From Novosphingobium sp. FSW06-99 (lineage in GTDB: Bacteria; Pseudomonadota; Alphaproteobacteria; Sphingomonadales; Sphingomonadaceae): a DNA stretch of 48,144 nucleotides. Both the position numbers and the translations under genes were made by a program. The stretch is taken from positions 1 through 48,144 of the forward strand of contig NZ_KQ954268.1 of the NCBI RefSeq assembly GCF_001519065.1. Reading direction: 5' to 3'. How positions within the stretch are numbered: the stretch's first letter is position 1; every line of letters starts with the position of its first letter. Shown here in pieces: positions 26,998 to 35,794 of this stretch. The notes beneath the pieces are model-generated. The model did not search any database and was not told the origin of the DNA. It saw only the letters and a list, made by a program, of their open reading frames with translations.

Positions 26998-27747
26998 ATG
27001 ACCAATCTCGAAGGAAAAGTTGCCGTCATCACCGGCGGATCAAGCGGCATCGGATTGGCGACCGCGAAGCGGTTCGTCCGTGAAGGCGCTTATGTGTTCA
27101 TTACAGGGCGCCGCGAGGCCGAACTACAAAAGGCCAAGGCCGACATTGGCAGAAACGTCACGGTGGTGCAGGGGGATGTGGCGAACCTGGCCGACCTCGA
27201 TCGGCTCTACGACACCGTCAAAGCGGAAAAGGGCAAGGTCGATATCGTCGTCGCCAACGCCGGATTCATCGAGCACGCCAAGATCTTCGATCTGTCGGAA
27301 GCCCATTACGACAAGACCATGGACATCAATGTGAAGGGCGTTGTGTTCACTGTGCAGAAGGCCCTGCCGCTGATGTCACGTGGCGGCTCTATCGTGGTCG
27401 TGTCCTCGATCATCAACGTGAAGGGGGTTCCCGCTCACGGCACCTACGCCGCCGCGAAGGCTGGCGTCCGGGCCTTGGTGCGCGTCTGGGCGCAGGAACT
27501 CAAGGACAAGGGGATCCGTGTCAATGCGCTCAGTCCCGGCGCGACGGAAACCCCGATCATCCGGGGTCAGTTCGACAGCGACGAAGCCTCCGATGCCGCC
27601 AAGGGCGCCTTCGCCTCGATGACGCCGCTCGGCCGTCTCGGCCTCCCGGAGGAGCTGGCGGCTGGCGCCTATTTCCTGGCTTCCGACGAGTCGAGCTACG
27701 TCACCGGCATCGATCTTCCGATCGACGGCGGCCTGGCTCAGGTCTGA
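26998..27747 (+). CDS. Short-chain dehydrogenase/reductase (SDR)
   Basis: Protein of 249 aa, a classical SDR. The cofactor motif TGGSSGIG is at residues 12-19, NAG occurs in VVANAGF, a Ser-rich strand SIVVVSSI precedes the catalytic YAAAK, and the C-terminal ITGIDLPIDGG-type ending is typical. It acts on an unknown alcohol or ketone in the cytoplasm with NAD(P)H. The start has AAGGAG 7 bases upstream. Expression is probably controlled by the divergent LysR gene. The DUF1330 gene downstream may belong to the same unit. Confidence 0.92.
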   Translation: MTNLEGKVAVITGGSSGIGLATAKRFVREGAYVFITGRREAELQKAKADIGRNVTVVQGDVANLADLDRLYDTVKAEKGKVDIVVANAGFIEHAKIFDLSEAHYDKTMDINVKGVVFTVQKALPLMSRGGSIVVVSSIINVKGVPAHGTYAAAKAGVRALVRVWAQELKDKGIRVNALSPGATETPIIRGQFDSDEASDAAKGAFASMTPLGRLGLPEELAAGAYFLASDESSYVTGIDLPIDGGLAQV

Positions 27748-27834
27748 CGCCGCTGCCGGCGAGCGGGGGCTGCAATCGATCCGGTCCGCAAGCCTCTGCC
27801 TGGGCAATCATTCCAACTCGAAAGGATGACCACT

Positions 27835-28122
27835 ATGAGCGCCTACTTTGTCATGATCCGTGAGCAGACCCTCGATCCGGGGGGCCTCGCAGAATACGGC
27901 CCGCGTGCCTCCCTTGCGGCTCAAGGCCACACTTTGAAGCCGCTCGCCGCCTATGGCGCTCTCGATCAGCTCGAAGGAGACCCGATCGAAGGCGCCGTGA
28001 TCCTCGAATTCCCCGACATGGCGGCCGCCAGGGCCTGGTACGACAGCCCATCCTATCAGGCTGCCGTAAAGTTTCGCCATGCCGGCTCGAAGTCGAAGGC
28101 GTTCTTTATCGAAGGGGTATGA
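27835..28122 (+). CDS. DUF1330 family protein
   Basis: Protein of 95 aa with the DUF1330 pattern of a dimeric alpha/beta barrel: AYFVMIREQTLDPGG at the start, then VILEFPDMAAARAWYDSPSYQAAVKFR. The molecular function of the family is not established. The ATG at 27835 is preceded by AAAGGA at good distance; an ATG 9 bases upstream is less well placed. It lies 87 bases after the SDR gene in the same orientation, so joint regulation is plausible. Confidence 0.85.
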   Translation: MSAYFVMIREQTLDPGGLAEYGPRASLAAQGHTLKPLAAYGALDQLEGDPIEGAVILEFPDMAAARAWYDSPSYQAAVKFRHAGSKSKAFFIEGV

Positions 28123-28224
28123 GAACCCGACTGGCCGCCACACCAGCCTTAGGTTCTGGTTGCAGCATCTGCCGGGCGACGCCGGCGGGCGCTGCAATTC
28201 GGAATCGCGCCAACCAGGCGATGG

Positions 28225-28427
28225 CTACTTCGTAACGTCTTCGGGAATTTCCTGCCGCAGCTTCGGTCCTTCGTTGAGTCGTCGACCCAGCGTGGCCACG
28301 AATTTGTCGTAGCATGCACGAGAGTGCGCGCCTGCTCAACACTCTCGCCGCTTGCCACAGCCAAGTCATCGACAACACTGCCGGTGATATGGATTCGCCG
28401 TCCGAATAAGGGCGATCGGGCCATCAT
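28225..28427 (-). pseudogene. Frameshifted short gene, SLOG-like start
   Basis: From ATG 28427, preceded by TGGAGG, the frame reads ARSPLFGRRIHITGSVVDD and continues to about HA. One base shift then gives a better continuation, YDKFVATLGRRLNEGPKLRQEIP, ending at a TAG at 28225-28227. Composite length is about 65 residues. The FGRRIHITGS segment resembles the first strand of SLOG/Rossmann-like nucleotide-binding domains, but the rest of such a domain is missing. Family assignment is weak. Confidence 0.35.
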
Positions 28428-28603
28428 CGATCCTCCAGGACCGGCGAGGGCTTGAGCGCCTCGGCGGTGGTCATGAGATGCTCAAACCGCAAGGGGCCGT
28501 CGGGATAGACGTTGGCTAGCGCCGACGGGTAAGCCCAAGGGCCGGGTACTGATCCACCCACTGCCTCACGGATGGCGGTGATCTCTGCGTTCTCGGTCAG
28601 CAT
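28424..28603 (-). CDS. Small unrecognised protein
   Basis: An ORF of 59 codons, starting MLTENAEITAIREAVG and ending KPSPVLEDR. It lies 29 bases after the truncated acyl-CoA dehydrogenase and its stop overlaps the next ATG by 4 bases, so the three were once an operon. I do not recognise it; it may be a fragment of a longer gene. No clear ribosome binding site is visible. Confidence 0.4.
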   Translation of the reverse strand: MLTENAEITAIREAVGGSVPGPWAYPSALANVYPDGPLRFEHLMTTAEALKPSPVLEDR

Positions 28604-28632
28604 GGGTATGGTCCGGCTTGAAGAAAGTGCGA

Positions 28633-29500
28633 TTATGCGGGGATGGCGTTGAATGGCACGCCTTTGTAGGGACGGTGATCCTGCGGCAGGCCCAAGATAC
28701 GCTCTGCAATCGTATTGAGCAGCATTTCGTCGGCGCCGCCGGCGATCCGTCCGGTCGGCGCGTTGATCCATCTGGTCGACCAGTCTTCGCGCACCGAGGC
28801 ATGCTCATCGAACGGGACGCCATCGGTTCCGAGCAAATCGATCGCCAGTTCTACCAGCTTCTGCCGCGAACGCACCGATACCAGTTTGTTGAGCGATCCT
28901 TCGGGGCCGGGTTCCATTCCCGCCTGCATCATCAGCATGGCGCGCGCAGTGATGGCATCGAGCGCGTTGCGCATGGCATAGTTGCGCGCAAGTGCTGAAC
29001 GCACCCGGCCGTCGCGGATTGCCGGCTGGCCGTTCACCTGCACGGTCTGCGCCAGACTGGTGAACATGTCGAGATGTGGGCCGAACCCGCTGCTGTCGGT
29101 CGCAACATAGCGTTCGATCATCAGCGTCGCCATCGCCACGCCAAACCCGCCACCGACGGGTGACAGGCGCTGGCTGTCGTCCAGCCGGACATCGTCAAAG
29201 AACACCTCGTTGACATGGCTGTCACCACCCGCCAGCCGCACCTGGCGCACTTCGACACCCGGCGCATGCATGTTGACCCAGTAATACGTCAGCCCTTTGT
29301 GCTTGGCCACTGTCGGGTCGGTGCGCGCGACGATCACACCGTAATCGCTAAGGTGCGCATAGCTGGTCCACAGCTTTTGCCCGTTCAGCTTCCACCCGTT
29401 GCCGTCGGGTTCGGCGCGCAACCTCAGTCCGGCCAAATCGGACCCGGCGGCGGGTTCGGAAAACAGTTGGCACCAGATTTCCTCGCCACTCAGCGCCTTG
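28633..29500 (-). pseudogene. Acyl-CoA dehydrogenase, N-terminus lost
   Basis: The frame encodes the middle and C-terminal parts of an acyl-CoA dehydrogenase: LSGEEIWCQLFSEPAAGSDLAGL, then WKLNGQKLWTSYAHLSDYGVIVARTD, NEVFFDDVRL, and a C-terminal helical domain with a final EMLLNTIAERILGLP. Roughly the first 120 residues usual for the family are absent. At about 29500 the frame runs straight into a truncated istA transposase gene. The product would lack part of the substrate/FAD pocket and is probably not functional. The fatty-acid-oxidation role applies only to the ancestor. Confidence 0.8.
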
Positions 29501-30110
29501 GCACGCCGCCCAGCACCCGGAATGCCTCCGTCAGCGCATCGAACAGCATCTCGTGTGTCTGGAGCGGATAAGCGCGCACAACGAAAGCCCGGCTGTGAGC
29601 CAGCTTGGTATGGGCAACCTGCAGCATGGTCTGCTTGCCGGCGACAAGCGCGTAATCCTCGCTCCAGTCGAACTGGAAGGCTTCACCAGGCTGAAATGCC
29701 AGCGGCACGAATGTTCCGCGCCCAGTGGTTTGCTGCTTGTACTGCCGCTCACGCCTCCAGGCCCGCGCAAAAGCCGCAACCCGGGCGTATGATCCCTCGT
29801 ACCCGAGCGCCGCCAGATCGGAATACAGTTGCTTGGCTGTCCGCTTCTGCTTGCGCGATTTGCCGGATTCTATGCGCAGCCATGCCGCCAGTTTCTCGGC
29901 AAATGCGTCCAGTTTGCTGGGCCGCTTGGGAACCTTGAATATCGGCTCCACCATGTCAGCGCGCACGTATTTGCGGATCGTGTTGCGCGACAAACCTGTC
30001 CGCCGGCTGATATCTCGGATCGGAATCTTGTCGCGATAATACCAGCGTCGGATCACACTGAGCAGCGCAGGCGACGGGCCTGCCGGGGGCAGGCCCCAAA
30101 GCCGAGCCAT
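29501..30110 (-). pseudogene. istA: IstA-type transposase, 3' part missing
   Basis: N-terminal ~200 residues of an IS21-type transposase. A helix-turn-helix is visible (IPIRDISRRTGLSRNTIRKYV). It is followed by KQLYSDLAALGYEGSYARVAAF and the start of the catalytic core (FQPGEAFQFDWSEDYALV, with the first catalytic Asp in FDWSED). It breaks off after FRVLGGVPRR, where full proteins continue with the rest of the DDE core. No istB follows. The start at 30110 has GGAG upstream. Confidence 0.8.
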
Positions 30111-30217
30111 GTCGATCACTCCAATGCCCCCCGCCTGAAAGCCAGGGGTGAGGAAAGCATGGGTCAATTCTCAGTGAAAATTTATGGACCTCCCGGGTCA
30201 ATTCTCAACGCAACTCA
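29501..30217 (-). mobile_element. IS21-family element remnant
   Basis: It covers the truncated istA and one element end. At the right, GGGTCAATTCTCA occurs twice (from 30162 and from 30199), consistent with the multiple terminal repeats of IS21-type elements; the outer limit is placed at about 30217. The left end and istB are missing, replaced by acyl-CoA dehydrogenase sequence. A short open stretch right of the end (to 30305, ending FLKSKGITN) may be part of whatever the element entered. Confidence 0.65.
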
Positions 30218-30430
30218 ACATCAAATGCTCAGTGAGTTTTTCGTGGCGGACATGACGCGCGCGCGCATCCTTGCCTTTCTCAAATCCAAGGGTATCACGA
30301 ACTAATATGGCATATGTATCGCACAACATTTGGCCACACGAATTCCAATGGTAGGCTTGGGAATTTAATGTAGATAGGGTGAGCCCCATCATAAAACAGC
30401 AAAGATTAGGCCGCACTTGCCGTGCTCTCC

Positions 30431-30697
30431 TGAAATGTGACCGCTTTTTGGTAGAGTCCGACACGAAGGAGGCGGACGGCAATGAAGCGCAGCCGGTTCA
30501 GCGAAGAGCAGATCATCGCAATGTTGAAGGAGCAGGAGTCCGGGATGGCGACGGTAGAGGTATGTCGCCGCCACGGGATCAGCTCGGCGACGCTTTACAA
30601 ATGGAAAGCGAAGTTCGGCGGGCTGGAGGCGTCCGAGGCCCGGCGTCTGCGCGCGCTCGAAGATGAGAACGCACGCAACCGTTTGGACGCCGATTGA
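30431..30697 (+). mobile_element. IS3-family remnant with truncated orfA
   Basis: The ORF from 30482 (72 residues) starts MKRSRFSEEQIIAMLKEQE and contains VCRRHGISSATLYKWKAKFGG, the helix-turn-helix of IS3-family OrfA. It continues only to ALEDENAR before diverging, so it lacks the C-terminal coiled coil and the frameshift region. OrfB is absent. The left end is estimated at about 30431 and not certain; the right end was deleted at about 30675. Confidence 0.7.
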
Positions 30698-30741
30698 CAC
30701 ACGCACGGCATCGATCTGACCTGGCATATGTGAATTGTCGC

Positions 30742-30753
30742 GGGGGGGGGGGG
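30742..30753. repeat. Run of 12 G
   Basis: A homopolymer of 12 G stands between the IS3 remnant and the sulfotransferase gene, 48 bases before its ATG. Such runs change length by slippage, and they are also prone to sequencing error. Its place in the presumed promoter/leader is noted; no effect can be shown from sequence. Confidence 0.7.
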
Positions 30754-30801
30754 CGCAGAAACCGGTTCCGTTTCCCCGCCGGGGGAGGCTAGGATCGGCC
30801 G

Positions 30802-32106
30802 ATGGAGCAACCCGTGACACTCGCCGCCGACATTGCCTGGCAGGCGCGGCTGGTGGCCGCGCAGCCGGGCGATCCCGGGGCGCTGCTGACACTCGGGCTG
30901 ATGCTCTACCGCGCAGGGCGGCTGGCCGAAGCGGCTTGGGTTTGCGACCGGCTGGCAGGGCTCGCGCCCGATCATCCCGGCGGGCTGTGGCTGTCGGCGC
31001 GACTGGCGGGTGACGCGGGTGACTGGGCCCGTGCGCACAGGCTGCTCGAACGGGTGTTGCAGGCGCCCGGCCTGTCGCCCGACCAGCGCGCGGAAAGCCT
31101 GTTGCTGATCGGCGACGCGCGCGATGCGCTGGGCGATCATGCCGGGGCGCTGGCCGCGGCGATTGCGGGCAAGGCGATCCAGCGCGCACACTTTGCCGCG
31201 CTGGCCGCCGCGCACGAGCCTGAGGCCGCGCGCTATCGGCGGATCACGGCGTGGTTCGGCAATCATGACCTGCCGCCGACCGATCCGCGCAGCGTGTCGC
31301 CCGCGCCCGCGCGACATGTGTTTCTGCTCGGTTTTCCACGTTCGGGCACGACCCTGCTCGAACAGATCCTGGTCGGGCATGGCGATGTGCGCACGCTGGA
31401 AGAAGCGCCGACACTGATCGCGGCGCAGCGCGCATTTCTGGACGATGCGGCGGGATGCGCGCAGTTGTGCGCGCTCGATGCGCGGGCGATCGCCGCGTGG
31501 CGCGAACGCTATTGGCGCGATGTCGCCGCGCTGGGCGGACTGCGGCCCGGCGACGATCCGGCGACGACACTGTTCATCGACAAGGCGCCCGCAGGCACGC
31601 AATGGTTGCCGATCATCGCGCGGCTGTTTCCCGAGGCGCGCGTGCTGTTTGCCTTGCGCGACCCGCGCAGCGTCGTGCTCGGTTGCCTGCGTAGCGCCTT
31701 TGCGATGAACGCGCTGACATATGCGTTCACCACGCTGGCCGATGCGGCGGACTGTTATGCGGCGTCGATGGCCATGGCGGCGCAGTTGCGCGCACGCGTC
31801 TCGCTGGCGATCCACGATGTGCGGCACGAGGCGCTGGTGGCCGATCCGCACGCCGGGCTGGCCGATGTGGCGGCGTTTGTGGGGCTGGTGCCCGATCCGG
31901 CGATGCTCGATGTGGCCGCGACGATGGCCCGGCGCGTGGTGCTGACCCCCAGCGCGCCGCAATTGCGCGGCGGCATTTCGACACGCGGCCTCGATCGCTG
32001 GCGCCACTACGAAACAGGGCTGCAGCCGGTGTTGCCCGTGCTGCAGCCATGGATCGACCGCCTTGGCTATGGTGGGCCTGGGGCGGGGCTCGAAATCAGA
32101 ACTTGA
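30802..32106 (+). CDS. TPR-containing sulfotransferase family protein
   Basis: Protein of 434 aa. Residues about 10-160 are TPR-like helical repeats (LLTLGLMLYRAGRLAEAAWVC). Residues 170 onwards are a Sulfotransfer_3 domain: the 5'-phosphosulfate loop GFPRSGTTLLEQIL at 177-190 and the 3'-phosphate-binding region RDPRSVVLGCLRSAF at 286-300. It should transfer sulfate from PAPS to an unknown acceptor. Such genes are often found beside TonB receptor genes in sphingomonads and Caulobacter relatives. Its last codons overlap the 3' end of the convergent receptor gene by 11 bases. Confidence 0.85.
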   Translation: MEQPVTLAADIAWQARLVAAQPGDPGALLTLGLMLYRAGRLAEAAWVCDRLAGLAPDHPGGLWLSARLAGDAGDWARAHRLLERVLQAPGLSPDQRAESLLLIGDARDALGDHAGALAAAIAGKAIQRAHFAALAAAHEPEAARYRRITAWFGNHDLPPTDPRSVSPAPARHVFLLGFPRSGTTLLEQILVGHGDVRTLEEAPTLIAAQRAFLDDAAGCAQLCALDARAIAAWRERYWRDVAALGGLRPGDDPATTLFIDKAPAGTQWLPIIARLFPEARVLFALRDPRSVVLGCLRSAFAMNALTYAFTTLADAADCYAASMAMAAQLRARVSLAIHDVRHEALVADPHAGLADVAAFVGLVPDPAMLDVAATMARRVVLTPSAPQLRGGISTRGLDRWRHYETGLQPVLPVLQPWIDRLGYGGPGAGLEIRT

Positions 32107-34780
32107 AGCGGGCGCCAAAGAACAAGTTGGTGCCGTTGAGATAGACCGCGCGCGGTTGCTGCGGGATCTGGGCATAATATTTCAGCTTGTTGTTGGTGAT
32201 GTTCACCGCGTCGAGGTTGAAGCTGAGATAAGGTGTGACCTTGACGTTGATCGAGGCATCGAGCGTGCCGTAATTGTCCTGATTTTCCGCCGAGCTGCGG
32301 TCGAGCCCGACATAGTAATGCGACCGGTAGGTATAGGCCATGCGCGCGCTGAGCGGACCCTTGTCGTAATACCCGACCAGATTGTAGGTGAACTTCGAGG
32401 TGCCGACGAGCGGGTTGCCGTCGGAATCATGGCCGGTCACCCAGGTGCCGTTGGCCTGAAAGCCGAAGCCATAGGCGACCGGTTGCTGCACTTGCAGTTC
32501 GACGCCCGACAATTGCCCGCTGGTGTTGTAGGGCGATGAAATCGCGTACGTTTCGTTGCTCTTGTAGAATTCGCTGTAATAGACCGCATTGGTCACGCCA
32601 TAGGTGACATAGGATTGCAGATCGTCGTGGAACAGGCTGATCCCGGCAAGAGCGCCCTTGGCATAATACCAGTCGAGCGCGCTGTCGAACACGGTGGCCT
32701 TGACCGGCTGCAGGTTGGGATTGCCGCCATTGCCGGTCAGGTTGGCGTCGGTCAGCGAAACCGTGCCGCTCAGCGCGCTGAAATCGGGGCGCGACATCGT
32801 TTCGGCGGCAGACAGGCGCAGTTGCAGCGATTTGGCGACATCGAATGTCAGGTTGATGCTGGGCAGAATGTCGAAATAGTTGTGATGGATATGGTCGATG
32901 TAATAATTGCCATAGGCCGAGGTGGTGACCAGCACCGGATCGTTGCCGATCGGGTTTGAATCGTTGGCAAAGACGTTTTCGCTGGTGTTGGCAAAACGCA
33001 CGCCGACATTGCCGCGCCAGCCTTCGCCGCCGATATGCGCCATGACAAACGCTTCGGCATCGGTTTCGCGCACTTTCATCGATCCCGGCCAGTAATAGTT
33101 CTGCGGCTGGACGATCGACGAGATCGGGCCATGCACCCCGTCGGTGATGCCGTTGAGGATGTTGGTGATGGTCGCCGGATCGCCCGCGATCGGCACCAGC
33201 AGGCCGGGAATGCCCAGCGTGTTGGCATTGTATGCGGCAGGATAGGCGGTGGGGTTGGTCGCCGCAAACGGCATCGCCGGGCTGCCCCAGCACTGGCCGT
33301 TGGCGCCAAGGCTGCACCCGCGATCCCAGCCATCGACCTGGCGCTGGTGGCGTGCCAAGCGCGCGCCGAAATCGATCGAGCGGAACGGCCCGCTGTCCAC
33401 GCGCAAAGTGCCATCGACTTTGCCGTAGACTTCCTGATCGACCGACTTGAACGTTTCGTTCCAGGCCCAGTCGTTGGCCAGACCGTTGGCGCTGGCCGGA
33501 TTGACGCTGGTCGGCGTGACCGCCCAGCCGTTGCCCGACGGCGCATAGGAAATGCCGGGGCCGCCATCGCTTTCGAACGCGGGTTCGGTGGGGGTGTCGC
33601 CCACCCCGTGGGTATAGCCCACTTGCGCGCGGATCGTCAGGTGATCGCTGGTTTCGAACGTGCCGTCGAGATTGACATACCAGCTTTCCGCCGAAGCGTC
33701 GGGGCGGATGATATTGTCGATCACCAGCCCGTCGACCGATTTGCCGGCGGAATTGAGCGCGGGCCAGGTCGCCGATGTCAGGGTGTTGTTGGCAACGGTA
33801 TAGCTGGTCGGCAGGTTGTTGTTGAGCTCGTTCGAGCCCCAGTACATGTAATTGTCATTGCTGTTCGTCGCGTTGAGGTGCGAATAGAACCCGGTCAGCT
33901 TGAACTTGGCTTTTTCCGATGGCGCCCATTCCAGCGCGCCAAAGCCGCCCGCACGCTTCTTTTCCTGTTCGAACAGGCTCGATCCGATCAGGGTCGGGGC
34001 CTGCACCCCGATCAGCGACGGATTGGCCGCGCCAAGCGGCATGGCCGACGTAATCGGGGTATAGCCCAGCGTTTCCTGGCCATAACGGCGCACGCTGCGG
34101 TCTTCGTAAAAACCCTGGATGATAAAGCCGAACGTGTCGTCGTTGTTGTGCCAGCCCAGCATGCCGTTGAATTGCGGCTTGGTTTCCTTGGTGTTGGAAT
34201 TCCACGCGCCCTGGATCGATCCTTCCATGGTCAACCCGTGCAGCGCCAGCGGGCTGCGCGTCTGGATATCGATCGACCCGGCCACCCCGCCTTCGAGCAG
34301 GCCGGCGTTCTGCGTCTTGCTGACAACCGCGGTTTCGACGATTTCCGAAGGCAGCAGGTCGAAGCTGACGCTGCGACCAACGGTCGAAAACTGGTCGAGG
34401 ATGAACCAGTCGCCGGTCGAAACCGAATGGCCATCGACCGTCACCGAGGTCAGGCTGGGCGATGTGCCGCGAATCGACACGCGGTCGTTTTCGTCGAACC
34501 CGCCCTCGCCGCTGGCTGCCGACGAGGTGTTGATGCCGGGCAGGCGCTGCAACGCGTCGGCGACATTCTTGTCGGGCAATTTGCCGATATCGGTGGCCGA
34601 GATCGCGTCGATGTTCTGTTCGCTGATCTTCTTGATCTCGATCGCGCGTTCAAGCGAGGCGCGAATGCCGGTGATGATGATCGGATCATCGGGTTTGGCC
34701 GCATCCTCGGCCAGCGCGGGCGAGGCGATCAGCGCGAACACGCTTGCCGATGCGATCAGTGCAGTTTTGCGGACGCTCAT
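32096..34780 (-). CDS. TonB-dependent receptor, NagP-like
   Basis: Protein of 894 aa. A signal peptide spans residues 1 to about 24, with cleavage after SPALA. A TonB-box-like segment IIITGIR follows. The plug domain has DIGKLPDKNVADALQRLPGI and VSIRGTSPSLTSVTVDG, and the long beta-barrel ends in Phe (FGARFKF), as needed for outer-membrane insertion. Family: energy-coupled uptake of substrates across the outer membrane. The GlcNAc or chito-oligosaccharide substrate is inferred from the divergent nag operon. The region upstream contains candidate operators. It overlaps the sulfotransferase gene by 11 bases at the 3' end. Confidence 0.9.
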   Translation of the reverse strand: MSVRKTALIASASVFALIASPALAEDAAKPDDPIIITGIRASLERAIEIKKISEQNIDAISATDIGKLPDKNVADALQRLPGINTSSAASGEGGFDENDRVSIRGTSPSLTSVTVDGHSVSTGDWFILDQFSTVGRSVSFDLLPSEIVETAVVSKTQNAGLLEGGVAGSIDIQTRSPLALHGLTMEGSIQGAWNSNTKETKPQFNGMLGWHNNDDTFGFIIQGFYEDRSVRRYGQETLGYTPITSAMPLGAANPSLIGVQAPTLIGSSLFEQEKKRAGGFGALEWAPSEKAKFKLTGFYSHLNATNSNDNYMYWGSNELNNNLPTSYTVANNTLTSATWPALNSAGKSVDGLVIDNIIRPDASAESWYVNLDGTFETSDHLTIRAQVGYTHGVGDTPTEPAFESDGGPGISYAPSGNGWAVTPTSVNPASANGLANDWAWNETFKSVDQEVYGKVDGTLRVDSGPFRSIDFGARLARHQRQVDGWDRGCSLGANGQCWGSPAMPFAATNPTAYPAAYNANTLGIPGLLVPIAGDPATITNILNGITDGVHGPISSIVQPQNYYWPGSMKVRETDAEAFVMAHIGGEGWRGNVGVRFANTSENVFANDSNPIGNDPVLVTTSAYGNYYIDHIHHNYFDILPSINLTFDVAKSLQLRLSAAETMSRPDFSALSGTVSLTDANLTGNGGNPNLQPVKATVFDSALDWYYAKGALAGISLFHDDLQSYVTYGVTNAVYYSEFYKSNETYAISSPYNTSGQLSGVELQVQQPVAYGFGFQANGTWVTGHDSDGNPLVGTSKFTYNLVGYYDKGPLSARMAYTYRSHYYVGLDRSSAENQDNYGTLDASINVKVTPYLSFNLDAVNITNNKLKYYAQIPQQPRAVYLNGTNLFFGARFKF

Positions 34781-34857
34781 CGAGATACCCCCATGTTTTG
34801 GATCTGGGGACAGATCGGCCGCAAAGCTGGCGCGTCCGCCCGGATCAGATCAATATA

Positions 34858-34973
34858 ATACCACGGCCCACCCAAATTTGACCCAAAGGCGCAGCCTTGG
34901 ACTCCATTGGTAAAGCCAATGTCACATGATTTGCATACCTCTGCAAGGGGTAATGTATACCAATAAGATACCA
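34858..34973. promoter_or_regulatory. Candidate nag operators between receptor and regulator
   Basis: Three features lie in the 270-base divergent region. ATACCA occurs at 34957-34962 and 34968-34973, exactly 11 bases apart (one helical turn). A third ATACCA stands at 34858-34863, 99 bases away. A perfect inverted repeat CATTGG-TAAAG-CCAATG spans 34905-34921. GntR/HutC-type regulators of sugar genes often bind sites with TGGTAT or TGGTCT half-sites (TGGTAT is the complement of ATACCA), so these are likely targets of the regulator encoded next door. This is inference; no site was tested. Confidence 0.5.
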
Positions 34974-35050
34974 TTGTGCTTGCCGTTGCCGAATTTTGCG
35001 GTTAGGGCAGTACAGGCGCAGGATTTGACCGCGAAACTGGAGCGCAAGCG

Positions 35051-35794
35051 TTGAAGATCTCGGATATCATCGGCGACCTGGAGGGGCAGGCCAGCGGGCC
35101 GCTCTATCAAAAGCTGCACCGCGCGCTGCGCCAGGCGATTGTCGACAAGCGGCTGGCGGCCGACGATGCCCTGCCGGCCGAGCGCGACATTGCCACCGAT
35201 ATCAATGTGTCGCGCATTACCGTGCGCAAGGCGATCCAGGCGCTGGTCGATGAAGGGCTGGTGTCGCGCCGCCATGGTGCGGGCACGTTCATCACGGCGC
35301 GCGTCGAAAAGAGCTTTTCCAAGCTGTCGTCGTTTACCGAAGACATGGCCGCGCGCGGCTGGCTGGCGCGCAGCGCGTGGCTGCGCCGGTCCGAGGGCAC
35401 GGTAACGCCCGAGGAATCGCTGGTGCTGGGGCTCAGTCCAGGCAGCTCGGTCTATCGCTTTCACCGTATCCGTTATGCCGACGATCAACCGATGGCGGTC
35501 GAAACCTCGACGGTTCCGGCCTATTGCCTGCCATCGAAAGAAGCAGTCGGATCATCGCTCTATGAAGCGCTCGAGGCCAGCGGGCATCGCCCGGTCCGCG
35601 CGCTGCAACGCCTGCGCGCGGTGCTGTTCGATGACAGCCAGTGCGAATTGCTGGGGGTCGAACCGGGCGCGCCGGGGCTGTTGATCGAACGGCGCGGGTT
35701 TCTGCCCGACGGGCGCTCGGTCGAACTGACCCAGTCGTGGTATCGCGGCGACATGTACGACTTTGTCGCCGAACTCAACGCCGGGGCGGCATGA
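35051..35794 (+). CDS. nagQ: GntR/HutC-family regulator of GlcNAc use, NagQ-like
   Basis: Protein of 247 aa. The N-terminal winged helix has GPLYQKLHRALRQAI, LPAERDIATDINVSRITVRKAIQALVDEGLV and RHGAGTFI. The C-terminal UTRA ligand-binding domain has SSVYRFHRIRYADDQPMAVETSTVP. The start is TTG at 35051 with GGAG 8 bases upstream; no ATG or GTG lies in frame before the conserved part. The effector is probably a GlcNAc or glucosamine phosphate, by analogy. The stop overlaps the next start as ATGA. Confidence 0.85.
   Translation: MKISDIIGDLEGQASGPLYQKLHRALRQAIVDKRLAADDALPAERDIATDINVSRITVRKAIQALVDEGLVSRRHGAGTFITARVEKSFSKLSSFTEDMAARGWLARSAWLRRSEGTVTPEESLVLGLSPGSSVYRFHRIRYADDQPMAVETSTVPAYCLPSKEAVGSSLYEALEASGHRPVRALQRLRAVLFDDSQCELLGVEPGAPGLLIERRGFLPDGRSVELTQSWYRGDMYDFVAELNAGAA

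Noticed and set aside
30218..30305. A short coding-like end (LSEFFVADMTRARILAFLKSKGITN) right of the IS21 end
   Set aside because: Too short and without a start or known family. It is mentioned with the IS element but not called as a gene.
30595..32175. A 526-codon minus-strand frame over the sulfotransferase gene
   Set aside because: The plus strand carries both PAPS-binding motifs; the minus frame is low complexity and has no recognisable domain.
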